Positions 1-6,820 of a stretch of 20,540 bases of DNA are shown here, in pieces. The translations under genes were made by a program, and so were the position numbers. The notes beneath the pieces were generated by a model that saw nothing but the letters and a program-made list of their open reading frames with translations, searched no databases and was not told the DNA's origin. Numbering within the stretch: position 1 is the first letter of the stretch; each line of letters opens with the position of its first letter. Source of the DNA: Euryarchaeota archaeon UBA287 (GTDB taxonomy: Archaea; Thermoplasmatota; UBA186; UBA287); the NCBI GenBank assembly GCA_002495235.1, contig DAEG01000013.1, positions 7,269 to 27,808 of the forward strand, read 5' to 3'.

Positions 1-514
1 ACTTGCCTCCCGTCTCATAGGTGCTCACTATCCTCGAGCCCGTGTCGTGGACCCACAGGTACGTCTTGGAGCTGCCGGAGTAGCTCCTGCCCTTCTGCAT
101 GGGGAACTCAAAGAGCTCCATTGGCTGAAGATACCACGTCACATCGCCGCCGGACTCCACGTCAAGATAGAGACACTGCGAGTTTCCCACCAGCGCAAGG
201 TACTGATCTGTGTACGCCTCTTTGTCTGATCGCTCTATCCTCCACCAGGCGGAGTTATATTCCTTTGAATTCTCAACTAAGCCATTTTTTGTCTGTCCCC
301 TGACATCTTTTGTTCCCATGAATGAGTAGGTCTCGTTGTGCTCGTTTGCTTCTTCCTTTGTCGCTTCTCTGTTTCCCGTCACCTTCACATGATAAACGAA
401 CTTGTCTCCAACAGAGGGCAGAGGCATCGATTCCTGAGCGCTTACGACGTCAGCAAAGCCTGAGAAAGAGAGAATCGTGGAGATGAGGACCAATCCTAAA
501 ATAATTCCTTTCAT
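1..514 (-). CDS. Secreted conserved protein, 3' end cut by window edge (paralogue of 18466-19266)
   Basis: About 171 codons are visible, starting at the ATG at 514, which overlaps the stop of the upstream gene as ATGA. Residues 1 to about 26 form a signal peptide: a basic start (MKGII), a hydrophobic core and an A-x-A-like end (VVSAQ). The mature part is predicted to lie outside the membrane. It aligns throughout with the 266-residue protein at 18466-19266, sharing the YHVKVTG, AWWRIERSDK, LYLDVESGGDVTWYLQP and GRSYSGSSKTYLWVHDTGSR segments. I recognise no enzyme family. The last 180 or so bases at the window edge are about 96% identical to the paralogue, while the signal-peptide half is much more diverged. 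The missing C-terminus lies beyond the window, so an intact gene is assumed, not seen. Confidence 0.85.
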   Translation of the reverse strand, partial: MKGIILGLVLISTILSFSGFADVVSAQESMPLPSVGDKFVYHVKVTGNREATKEEANEHNETYSFMGTKDVRGQTKNGLVENSKEYNSAWWRIERSDKEAYTDQYLALVGNSQCLYLDVESGGDVTWYLQPMELFEFPMQKGRSYSGSSKTYLWVHDTGSRIVSTYETGGK

Positions 515-936
515 TTCTTCGCCTCCGTCTTTCCTGTGAAATCAGCCCAGTCCTCATCCGAGATGGGCGGCGTTATACTTTCCTCGCTCTTCGCTTCATC
601 CATCTCTTCCGCTTCTCCGATTCCTGTGTCTATTATTTTGTCTCTCCTAACGGTCATCCTCATCGGAGTTGTGAAGCCCATCATCTTGGAATATCCTTCG
701 TAGACGACCTCATCGTCGCTGACGCTCTTCCTCTCCATGTGATACTTGCCCTTGATCCCGGGCATTTTAGGTTTCAACGTGCCCTCTTCGGTTGACCAAT
801 CTTCGGAGAAGGTATAATCAACTTTAAGTTCACCGATCGGCGTACCCCAGTGTCTCCCTGAGATCCTGTGCCCATCCCACGTGCTCTCTTCATCTTTCCC
901 CTTAAGCTCGTACGGACCAAAATTTTTTTTCGCCAT
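511..936 (-). CDS. Conserved soluble protein of unknown function (paralogue of 19263-19706)
   Basis: This 141-residue protein has no signal peptide or membrane segment and is rich in charged residues. I chose the ATG at 936 (MAKKNFGPY) because GGAGGTGA lies five bases before it; the in-frame GTG at 945 sits inside that ribosome binding site. It shares FGPY-LKG, HRI-GRHWGTPIGE, DWSTEEGTLKPK, GIKGKYHMERKSVSDDEVVYEGYS and MMGFTTPMRM with the 19263-19706 product, so these are the conserved core. No known domain is recognised. It is translationally coupled (ATGA) to the secreted protein downstream, as in the right-hand copy, so the pair probably acts together, perhaps one inside and one outside the membrane. 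Transcription probably starts near 1020, from the shared-element promoter at 1046-1086, leaving a leader of about 85 bases. Confidence 0.8.
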   Translation of the reverse strand: MAKKNFGPYELKGKDEESTWDGHRISGRHWGTPIGELKVDYTFSEDWSTEEGTLKPKMPGIKGKYHMERKSVSDDEVVYEGYSKMMGFTTPMRMTVRRDKIIDTGIGEAEEMDEAKSEESITPPISDEDWADFTGKTEAKK

Positions 937-1045
937 CTGCTTCACCTCCCAATTTTCCTTATGCCTGCAGTCTCCTTTTCGTATGAATCCACGTTCTTCC
1001 CGCAGGATGCATTTGTCAATTCCCTTTTAGTAGTTCCGTTAACCT

Positions 1046-1086
1046 ATTATAAAACTTTCTCAATTTGCATTGCGGTTTTAAGACAT
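1046..1086 (-). promoter_or_regulatory. Promoter of the 936-1 operon, with shared upstream element
   Basis: On the minus strand ATGTCTTAAAACCGCAATG is followed in register by GAGAAAG and TTTTATAA. The UAS-to-TATA spacing equals that before the AOR operon (16903-16943), with about 27 of 37 positions shared. It predicts a start near 1020. The remaining DNA from 1090 to 1265 shows no convincing gene. Confidence 0.6.
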
Positions 1087-1265
1087 TTAACTCTATACCT
1101 GAACACAACATGTTTCCTCACGCAACCAGCGAATGATCAATCCTCTTGTTCATTGCCCTGCGTTTTCGTCGTTCTTCTTTCCAGAAGCTTCGCTACCCTT
1201 GTTTACCGGCACAAAAGACACTTTTGGTGAAATCCTTATGAGCCTCTTGTTTTTACAGAGCGTGG

Positions 1266-1308
1266 ATGTCTCAAAACAGAAGAGTAAGGAACAAAAAGAA
1301 TTTAAAGA
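1266..1308 (+). promoter_or_regulatory. Promoter of the M28 peptidase, with shared upstream element
   Basis: ATGTCTCAAAACAGAAG at 1266-1282 is followed by an A-rich BRE-like stretch and the TATA box TTTAAAG at 1301-1307. The TATA box lies only 21-27 bases before the ATG at 1328 and there is no Shine-Dalgarno sequence, so the message is probably leaderless. Confidence 0.6.
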
Positions 1309-1327
1309 GTAACAACTAACACAGAAC

Positions 1328-2524
1328 ATGCAGACAGATTCTAACGACGTAAAGGCAAAGATGAAGAGCTTTATAGAGGATATCTGCAGCACCATTGGAC
1401 CGCGGCTCCCAACTAGTTCAGCAGAGTCTGAGGCGGCAACATTTTTGCAGAAAAGGTTTGAGCAGTACGGTGAAACAGGGATAGAGCACTTTGCATGCCA
1501 TCCCGGGGCGTATAATGCCGCATTCCGCTTGCCTCTGCTCCTGTACATTCTGGCCGTGGTCCTCTACTGGTTTTTACCGGTGGCTTCTCTCCTGCTTCTC
1601 ATCTCTGCGGTGGTGGTATTCGTCGGAAACACGATGTACACGAAGGAGATCATAGACGTACTCTTTCCGGAGAAGCAGTCAACTAACGTGATATGCAAGA
1701 TCAAGCCCAGAGGAAAGACAGAGAACCTTGTGATAATGAGTGGGCACCACGACTCCAACTGGGAGGCTCCCCTGTTCAGAAAGCACCCGGGCATAAGCTT
1801 TTTTATGGGCGTGCACTTCGTTCTAGTAGCTCTCCTTATGCTGGTTTTGATAATAAAATTTCTTCTTGCCGCGTTTTCGATTAGCTTCAGTTATACCCTT
1901 GATCTGACGCTGCTCGTGGTCTTCGCTGCATTCATTCCCCTTGAGATCTACACGTACATAAACGTGATCTCGGACAGACCAGTCATGGGTGCAAATGATA
2001 ATCTGAGCGCATTGGCCGTATGCCTGGGGGTTGCGGACCATCTATCAGATCCGGAAAATCTTCCTGAGAATACGGAGGTGTGGCTGTGCTCATTCGGCTG
2101 CGAGGAGATCGGCATCAGGGGCGCCAGGCGTTTTGTGGCTACACACTACGATGAGATAAAGGGCGCATCGGTGGTCAACCTTGACATCGTTGGCGGAAAG
2201 GATGACCAGCTCCACATAGTCACGAAGGAAGAGATCGTGGTCTCGGAATCATCAGAGGAGATGGTGGAGGTGTTAGAAAAGATATTTAGTGATCTATCAA
2301 TAAAATCTGGCAAAGGACCGGTTGCGTTCTTCACCAACTCCATGGCCTTTGTCGAAAGGGGGATAAAATCGGTCGCAGTCTCATCAACCTATCACGGCGG
2401 GCTGACGCGTTACCAGCACACCCTTGAGGACACACCGGACAAGCTTGACTACGACCTTATGGAGGATTGCCTTGAGGTCTGCAACGAGTACATAAAGCGG
2501 ATAGATTCAGCGAAGTTGCACTAA
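1328..2524 (+). CDS. Membrane-anchored M28-family zinc aminopeptidase
   Basis: This 398-residue protein probably hydrolyses peptides or a related amide using two zinc ions. All five expected M28 ligand positions are visible: H140 and D142 (GHHDS), D224 (GANDNLSA), E259/E260 (CEEIG), D286 (NLDIVGG) and H364 (QHTLED). The catalytic domain is interrupted by hydrophobic segments at about 67-99, 157-185 and 191-212, giving roughly four transmembrane helices. That is unusual for the secreted aminopeptidases of the family and resembles the M28 proteins embedded in prokaryotic membranes. No signal peptide is seen. It starts at the first ATG behind a TATA box, so translation is probably leaderless. 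The next gene has its own promoter overlapping the stop codon. Family call is firm; the substrate is unknown. Confidence 0.88.
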   Translation: MQTDSNDVKAKMKSFIEDICSTIGPRLPTSSAESEAATFLQKRFEQYGETGIEHFACHPGAYNAAFRLPLLLYILAVVLYWFLPVASLLLLISAVVVFVGNTMYTKEIIDVLFPEKQSTNVICKIKPRGKTENLVIMSGHHDSNWEAPLFRKHPGISFFMGVHFVLVALLMLVLIIKFLLAAFSISFSYTLDLTLLVVFAAFIPLEIYTYINVISDRPVMGANDNLSALAVCLGVADHLSDPENLPENTEVWLCSFGCEEIGIRGARRFVATHYDEIKGASVVNLDIVGGKDDQLHIVTKEEIVVSESSEEMVEVLEKIFSDLSIKSGKGPVAFFTNSMAFVERGIKSVAVSSTYHGGLTRYQHTLEDTPDKLDYDLMEDCLEVCNEYIKRIDSAKLH

Positions 2525-2567
2525 ATGTCCGGATCACTTACCTGCAATCTAGAAAAACATATATACC
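2525..2567 (+). promoter_or_regulatory. Promoter of the cupin-kinase operon
   Basis: ATGTCC at 2525-2530 sits in the same register to a GAAAAA stretch and CATATATA TATA box (2559-2566) as in the symporter promoter at 8227-8268, but the middle of the element is poorly conserved. The TATA box is about 22-29 bases before the ATG at 2588, so the cupin message is probably leaderless. Confidence 0.5.
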
Positions 2568-2587
2568 CACGAAAAATTGTTAGAACC

Positions 2588-2917
2588 ATGGCGGATGTCA
2601 AAGTGGTGGGCTTGAAGGAAGCAGAGGAGTTTATGGAGGGGGATGAGAGATGCCATCTCTATCTTAAGAGCGACAGGATGATCTTTGGCACATCCTACCT
2701 GGAGCCGGGAAAAGAGGGGGAGGTGGATCCTGGCCACAAGCATGGAGAAGAGGTGTTCTTCGTGGCAAGGGGCAGAGTGACCTGCAGATTTTCCGAAACA
2801 ACCAAGGATCTTAAGGAGGGTGATGCGGCCATCATCCCTATAGGAGAACCGCACAAGCTCATAAACAATAGCGACAAACCAGCACTTGTATGCTGGGCGC
2901 TCGCCCCCCCGGACTGA
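2588..2917 (+). CDS. Small single-domain cupin protein
   Basis: A 109-residue cytosolic beta-barrel protein. Cupin motif 1 is visible as DPGHKHGEEVFFVARG: two histidines and a glutamate as metal ligands, then the G of the x-G turn. Motif 2 is GDAAIIPIGEPHKLIN, with its histidine. I chose the ATG at 2588 rather than the upstream ATG at 2525, because a TATA box at 2559-2566 lies between them and the protein then begins directly with a typical cupin fold. Its stop is ten bases before the kinase start, so the two are co-transcribed. Small cupins next to sugar kinases often act as isomerases, epimerases or sugar-binding sensors. Which applies here cannot be told. Confidence 0.85.
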   Translation: MADVKVVGLKEAEEFMEGDERCHLYLKSDRMIFGTSYLEPGKEGEVDPGHKHGEEVFFVARGRVTCRFSETTKDLKEGDAAIIPIGEPHKLINNSDKPALVCWALAPPD

Positions 2918-2927
2918 GGTGATACGT

Positions 2928-4451
2928 ATGGAGTACATCCTGAGCCTCGATGCCGGAACAACCGCGTTCAAGATCTCTCTCTTCGATGAAGAGGGAAAAC
3001 TGCTGGGGACATCTACACAGGAGTATGAACTGCTGACCCCAACCCCGCTGTGCGTTGAGCTGCCAGCTGAGACATTCTGGAGCGCGTTTAAGAACGGAGT
3101 GAGAGAGGTGCTAAGACGAACAAGGGCGGATCCAGAGAGCATCAGAGCCTTGGGCATTTCGGCCCAGGGTGAGACCATGCTGTGCCTCGACAGAAAAGGA
3201 GATCCCCTGAGAAATGCGATCATCTGGCTTGACAACAGGGCCCAGAAAGAAGCAGAGATCCTGTCAGGAGAATTTGACCGTGATGGGTACTCTTACAGGA
3301 TAACCGGGCAGGTGAAGATAGTCCCGACCTGGCCGGCATCAAAGATATACTGGGTAAAAAGAAATGAGAAAAAAATCTTTGATAACACTGACAAGTTCGC
3401 TCTGCTTGAGGACTACCTTATCCACAGGATGACCGGAGAGATGGTCGCAGAGGGATCCCTGCTCTGCTCAACGGTCTACTGGAACATCACAACCAAAAGG
3501 TACTGGGATGAGATGCTCGATTATCTCGGGATAACGCAGGACAGGCTGCCGGAGATCAGAGAATCCGGTGAGGTGGTGGGTGAGCTAAAGAACGATGTCG
3601 CGAGGGAGCTCGGCCTATCGCCAAGGACCGTGGTGACTACAGGAGCCCTCGACCAGGCATGCGGAGCGATAGGGGTGGGCAACATAAAGCCGGGCATGTT
3701 CTCGGAGAACACGGGCGCTGCTTTAGCCATATGCGCGACGCTGGAGAAGCCAACATTTGATAAAGAGAGAAGGATGCCCATTCATTATCACGGCATCCCG
3801 GACACGTACATGGCCCATACCTTCACCACAGGCGGCATGGTGCTGCGCTGGTACAGGGACGCATTCTGTCAGGAAGAGATGGCCAGAGCAAAAAGAGAGG
3901 GTGTCGATCCGTACAGCATCATAGACAGGGCAGCAGAAGAGATACTGCCGGGTTCCGAGGGGCTGGTTATGCTGCCCCACCTCCAGGGCGCGATGGCACC
4001 GGAGGCTAATCCAAAGGCGAAAGGTGTATTTTATGGCTTCACTCTGAAGCACGGCAAAGCGCACTTCGCCAGAGCCATAATGGAATCGATAGCGTACATA
4101 GTGAGGAGAAACATCGAGGTGCTGGAGGGATTAAAAATCCCGGTCAATGAGATACGCGTGCTCGGTGGCGGCGCGAGGAGCGACGTATGGAGCCAGATCA
4201 AGGCTGACGTGACGGGAAAGGAGGTGCTGAGCACGAAGAATGAGGAGGCCGCATGCCTCGGTGCCGCGATCCTGGCAGGCAAAGCCGTTGGGATCTACAA
4301 GAGCCTAAATGACGCTACCAGCAGGATGGTCAGCATCAAGAAACGGTTCGAGCCCAATCCGGATAACAAAATGGTCTATGACGCAGCTTACCGGAAGTAT
4401 GTGCGATTGTACGAGGATCTGTGTGACATGTTCTCAATGGAGCGTGAGTGA
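2928..4451 (+). CDS. FGGY-family carbohydrate kinase (xylulokinase-like)
   Basis: A 507-residue ATP-dependent sugar or polyol kinase, of normal length for the family. The N-terminal phosphate loop LSLDAGTTAFK (5-15), the central GALDQACGAIGVGN segment carrying the catalytic aspartate, and the C-terminal ATP-site motifs LGGGARSDVWSQIKADV and EEAACLGAAILAG are all intact. The start at 2928 follows GAGGTGAT with four bases of spacing; an ORF extension to 2886 lies inside the cupin gene. The closest familiar group is xylulokinase/gluconokinase-like FGGY enzymes, but substrate residues cannot be assigned by eye. Phosphorylation would commit the imported sugar to central metabolism. The gene ends at the hairpin-rich convergent spacer. 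Confidence 0.88.
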   Translation: MEYILSLDAGTTAFKISLFDEEGKLLGTSTQEYELLTPTPLCVELPAETFWSAFKNGVREVLRRTRADPESIRALGISAQGETMLCLDRKGDPLRNAIIWLDNRAQKEAEILSGEFDRDGYSYRITGQVKIVPTWPASKIYWVKRNEKKIFDNTDKFALLEDYLIHRMTGEMVAEGSLLCSTVYWNITTKRYWDEMLDYLGITQDRLPEIRESGEVVGELKNDVARELGLSPRTVVTTGALDQACGAIGVGNIKPGMFSENTGAALAICATLEKPTFDKERRMPIHYHGIPDTYMAHTFTTGGMVLRWYRDAFCQEEMARAKREGVDPYSIIDRAAEEILPGSEGLVMLPHLQGAMAPEANPKAKGVFYGFTLKHGKAHFARAIMESIAYIVRRNIEVLEGLKIPVNEIRVLGGGARSDVWSQIKADVTGKEVLSTKNEEAACLGAAILAGKAVGIYKSLNDATSRMVSIKKRFEPNPDNKMVYDAAYRKYVRLYEDLCDMFSMERE

Positions 4452-4499
4452 CTGTCTTTAGATCTATGCCTGTTGCTCTATCTCCTTTAACGGAATCGG

Positions 4500-4617
4500 A
4501 CTATGCGAAGTTTGCGACCGTAGGAGCGGATTTCGGCGAGGACCTTAGCCGTATAGCCTGTGCTATATGACCGGAAGGCAGGGTTGCGAAGCAACCGCAT
4601 AGTTCCGAACCCTGCCT
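4500..4617. repeat. Structured intergenic element with nested inverted repeats
   Basis: The spacer between two convergent genes contains four inverted repeats. ACTATGCG (4500-4507) pairs with CGCATAGT (4596-4603). TATAGC (4552-4557) pairs with GCTATA (4562-4567). AGGCAGGGTT (4576-4585) pairs perfectly with AACCCTGCCT (4608-4617). GGTTGC (4582-4587) pairs with GCAACC (4591-4596). The last two share bases, so they are mutually exclusive folds. It may be a bidirectional terminator, a structured RNA or a small repeat element. No ORF is apparent in 4452-4623. Confidence 0.55.
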
Positions 4618-4623
4618 AAGTTT

Positions 4624-5082
4624 TCACTTCGGTTCTGCGTACCAATATTTTTCCCCTTTAAGAAATTCTTCAGTTCCTTGTTTGTTGATCTTTCTTATAT
4701 TTTTTATATGAGCATCACCATGGCACGGCTTTAAAAAATCCAGCTTTTCACACATTTCAGATTCCTCACATTCCCAGCAGCCACCAATACCCCTTTTTTG
4801 GCAGCATTTTCTGATCTTACAAAAAGGTGGGCCTCCGCCGTCTTTGCAGACCTTTCCGCAGCGGAGTTTCACCATTGCTCCTAAGACTTCATAACATTGC
4901 TGATAGTTATTAAATGCCTCAAAGAAGGAGATTCCAGACAAGGCTTCTGCTGTCTTGCCAAAGCTGGCTTCTCTTAATTCTTTTCTAAGATCTCTTGCCA
5001 AATCAGCAATCTTCCCTCTATGATTAGGGCAATCTCCGCAATAAAGGCCGCAATATGCAATTAGGTTATTATCTTCTCTCAT
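4624..5082 (-). CDS. Cysteine-rich DUF3795-like protein
   Basis: A 152-residue soluble protein with the N-terminal signature YCGLYCGDCPNHRG, cysteines at 11, 15 and 18, which is typical of DUF3795 proteins. Two further cysteine clusters follow: C-G-K-V-C...CKIRKCC, then a C-W-E-C...C-E-K region near 100-112. Together they suggest metal (zinc) or Fe-S binding. The biochemical role of this family is not established. The start codon shares one base with the stop of the radical SAM gene upstream (TAATG), so the two are translated together. Its DNA is visibly more AT-rich than that of its neighbours. Confidence 0.75.
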   Translation of the reverse strand: MREDNNLIAYCGLYCGDCPNHRGKIADLARDLRKELREASFGKTAEALSGISFFEAFNNYQQCYEVLGAMVKLRCGKVCKDGGGPPFCKIRKCCQKRGIGGCWECEESEMCEKLDFLKPCHGDAHIKNIRKINKQGTEEFLKGEKYWYAEPK

Positions 5083-5972
5083 TAGATCATTTCCCCCTTT
5101 CTGTAAGAGAACATCTTATCGTAATTGTCTACTTTATATTTTTTGATGAGTTTGTTTGCATGTTTTCTTATCTGCTTTGCGTATTCCTTATCACAGTAGT
5201 CTGTTTTATAGAGTTTCTCATACTCAGGAACTAAATCGGGATAATAATCCTTGATAAACTCCATAACTCTGCCTCTTGCCTCTTCACGAAAATTAAGCAT
5301 ATCAGTGATTACATAATCAGCACCATTCTCTGCAAAGGTTTTAATGAGTTTTTCCAGATCCTCTTCACTATCTGAGATATAGGGAAAAAGTGGAATAGCA
5401 GTAATACCTACTGTAATACCTGCACTATGAATTTCATTCAAAATTTCAACTCGTTTGTATATACTTGGTGCCTTTGGCTCTATCTTTTTCCTTAGATCCT
5501 CATTTATCATAGGTATCGTAAGGACGACATTAAGAAAACCTGTCTGTGCTATCTCTGAAAGAATGTCCAGATCTCTCACAATCAGATCTGATTTGGTTGT
5601 AACCATGAGTGCATTATGGTGTTTGAGAAACACCTTCAAGACGTCTCTTGTTATCTTGAACTGACGCTCTGCTGGTTGATACGGGTCAGTAACAGTTGAT
5701 AGATTGACTGTCCATTTTTTGTCCCACCTTTCTCTAGAAAGTTCTTTGTCAAGCATCTCTGCTGCATTATCTTTGACTATTATTTTATAAGCAAATTCGC
5801 CGGTCGGCAGTCCAAGATATTCATGAGTATACCTTGCATTACAATAGACACAGTTGTGTTCACATCCACGATATGTGTTGACCCCCCATCGGAAAGGTAG
5901 AAACCAGACATTCACCCGATGAAGCATCGTTTTAACCGAAGTATGTTCATAAATGATCCCTGGCTCTTTCAT
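5082..5972 (-). CDS. Radical SAM protein, SPL/Rv2578c-like
   Basis: A 296-residue enzyme expected to bind a 4Fe-4S cluster and cleave S-adenosylmethionine. The cluster motif CEHNCVYC (C37, C41, C44; CX3CX2C) lies in TYRGCEHNCVYCNARYTHEY, the form seen in spore-photoproduct-lyase-like (COG1533) proteins. Further along are LSTVTDPYQPAE and TTKSDLIVRDLD, which are characteristic of that group and form the rest of the partial TIM barrel. In archaea these proteins are usually uncharacterised, so photolyase activity should not be assumed. The start at 5972 is preceded by GGGGTGA. Codon use is strongly A/T-biased, like that of the coupled DUF3795-like gene, suggesting the pair arrived together by transfer. 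Confidence 0.85.
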   Translation of the reverse strand: MKEPGIIYEHTSVKTMLHRVNVWFLPFRWGVNTYRGCEHNCVYCNARYTHEYLGLPTGEFAYKIIVKDNAAEMLDKELSRERWDKKWTVNLSTVTDPYQPAERQFKITRDVLKVFLKHHNALMVTTKSDLIVRDLDILSEIAQTGFLNVVLTIPMINEDLRKKIEPKAPSIYKRVEILNEIHSAGITVGITAIPLFPYISDSEEDLEKLIKTFAENGADYVITDMLNFREEARGRVMEFIKDYYPDLVPEYEKLYKTDYCDKEYAKQIRKHANKLIKKYKVDNYDKMFSYRKGEMI

Positions 5973-6054
5973 GCCTTCACCCCTGGCTTAATTTCATAAT
6001 CGAATAGGTTCATCATTTAGTAGTTTTCCTTTTTCAAATGCGGGGTCCGGAATT

Positions 6055-6720
6055 TCATGGGCTCTGAATTTCTTTTAGCACTGCGCTGATGTTATCGCTC
6101 AAGGAGCCGTCCGGAACGAACTTTTTGTCAAATATGGCTCCACCAATCGTGAACGCCCATACGCCAGATTCTTTCATTTTCCTGACGCGCTCATAGCTGT
6201 CTATGCTTCCTGCAACAATCATCGGGAGACCAACTCCGCTCACTTTTTTTATCAGTTCATCTGCGTTGCCATTGTAGCGGTATGCCAACAGATTGATGCC
6301 CGGAATCCCCATCTCTTTAACTCTCCTGGTGTCTTCCACTATCTCTTCAATTTTCCCCCTGAGCTTGCATGGGTGGTCAACTATATGCCCCACATAAGGG
6401 AAATATCTTATATCAGTCCCCTCCAGCAGGGGCAGAGTGGATTTGATGTAAGTGCCTCCTATCAAAAAATCCACCCCGAGTTCTATCGCAGCCTTTGCCG
6501 ATCTGATGCTTTCCTCCTCCGACGCGCTAACGACCTCCAGAAAGGTCGTCCTCCCATCTCTTTTCATCATCGAGTGCAGCTCTCTCAGCTTCTCAATAGG
6601 CAGACCTATGTCCTTGAAGCCTATGAACCTTATCCCAGTACCACGTATCTCCCTGTAGACCTCAATGGCATCCGATCTTGTCAAATCATTGTAGGTCTCC
6701 ATAAATATGAACTCGGTCAT
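6055..6720 (-). CDS. TIM-barrel protein of unknown specificity
   Basis: A 221-residue cytosolic protein with the alternating strand-helix pattern of a beta/alpha barrel. Strands include FIGFKDIG, TTFLEVVS, VDFLIGGTY, YFPYVG, GINLLAY and PMIVAGSID. The C-terminal GSIDSYERVRKM...GVWAFTIGGAIF resembles the phosphate-binding ends of HisA-, NanE- or KDPG-aldolase-like barrels, so a phosphosugar isomerase, epimerase or aldolase is plausible. I cannot place it in a named family. It lies 100 bases behind the sugar symporter on the same strand, and a TATA box (6753-6761) with a weak copy of the shared element lies before it. It may therefore be transcribed both from the symporter and from its own promoter. 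Confidence 0.7.
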   Translation of the reverse strand: MTEFIFMETYNDLTRSDAIEVYREIRGTGIRFIGFKDIGLPIEKLRELHSMMKRDGRTTFLEVVSASEEESIRSAKAAIELGVDFLIGGTYIKSTLPLLEGTDIRYFPYVGHIVDHPCKLRGKIEEIVEDTRRVKEMGIPGINLLAYRYNGNADELIKKVSGVGLPMIVAGSIDSYERVRKMKESGVWAFTIGGAIFDKKFVPDGSLSDNISAVLKEIQSP

Positions 6721-6752
6721 CTGACAACCTCTCTGTAATCTGGAGTTCCAGT

Positions 6753-6791
6753 CTTAAATAGTTTGCCTCTCCTGAACTGCGGATTGGTGTC
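6753..6791 (-). promoter_or_regulatory. Promoter of the TIM-barrel gene, weak shared element
   Basis: On the minus strand GACACCAATCCGCAGT is followed in the same register by GGCAAAC and the TATA box CTATTTAAG. About 21 of 38 positions agree with the AOR promoter. This is weaker than the best copies. Confidence 0.4.
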
Positions 6792-6820
6792 ACCTCTTCT
6801 CAATCCATACCCTACAGCCT

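Noticed and set aside
868..1230. Plus-strand ORF of 120 residues in the spacer before the M28 gene
   Set aside because: It overlaps the conserved minus-strand gene at 511-936 and runs through that gene's promoter; composition is low-complexity and no family features appear.
2525..2587. Longer cupin start (MSGSL...)
   Set aside because: The segment contains the TATA box and upstream element, and the conserved cupin begins at 2588.
4452..4623. tRNA or CRISPR repeat in the hairpin-rich spacer
   Set aside because: The stems do not form a cloverleaf with a T-loop GGTTCGA sequence, and there are no regularly spaced repeats. No tRNA, rRNA or CRISPR array was recognised anywhere in the window.
5082..5972. 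Calling the radical SAM protein a spore photoproduct lyase
   Set aside because: Only the general SPL-like superfamily features are visible; many archaeal COG1533 proteins lack that role and there is no sporulation context.
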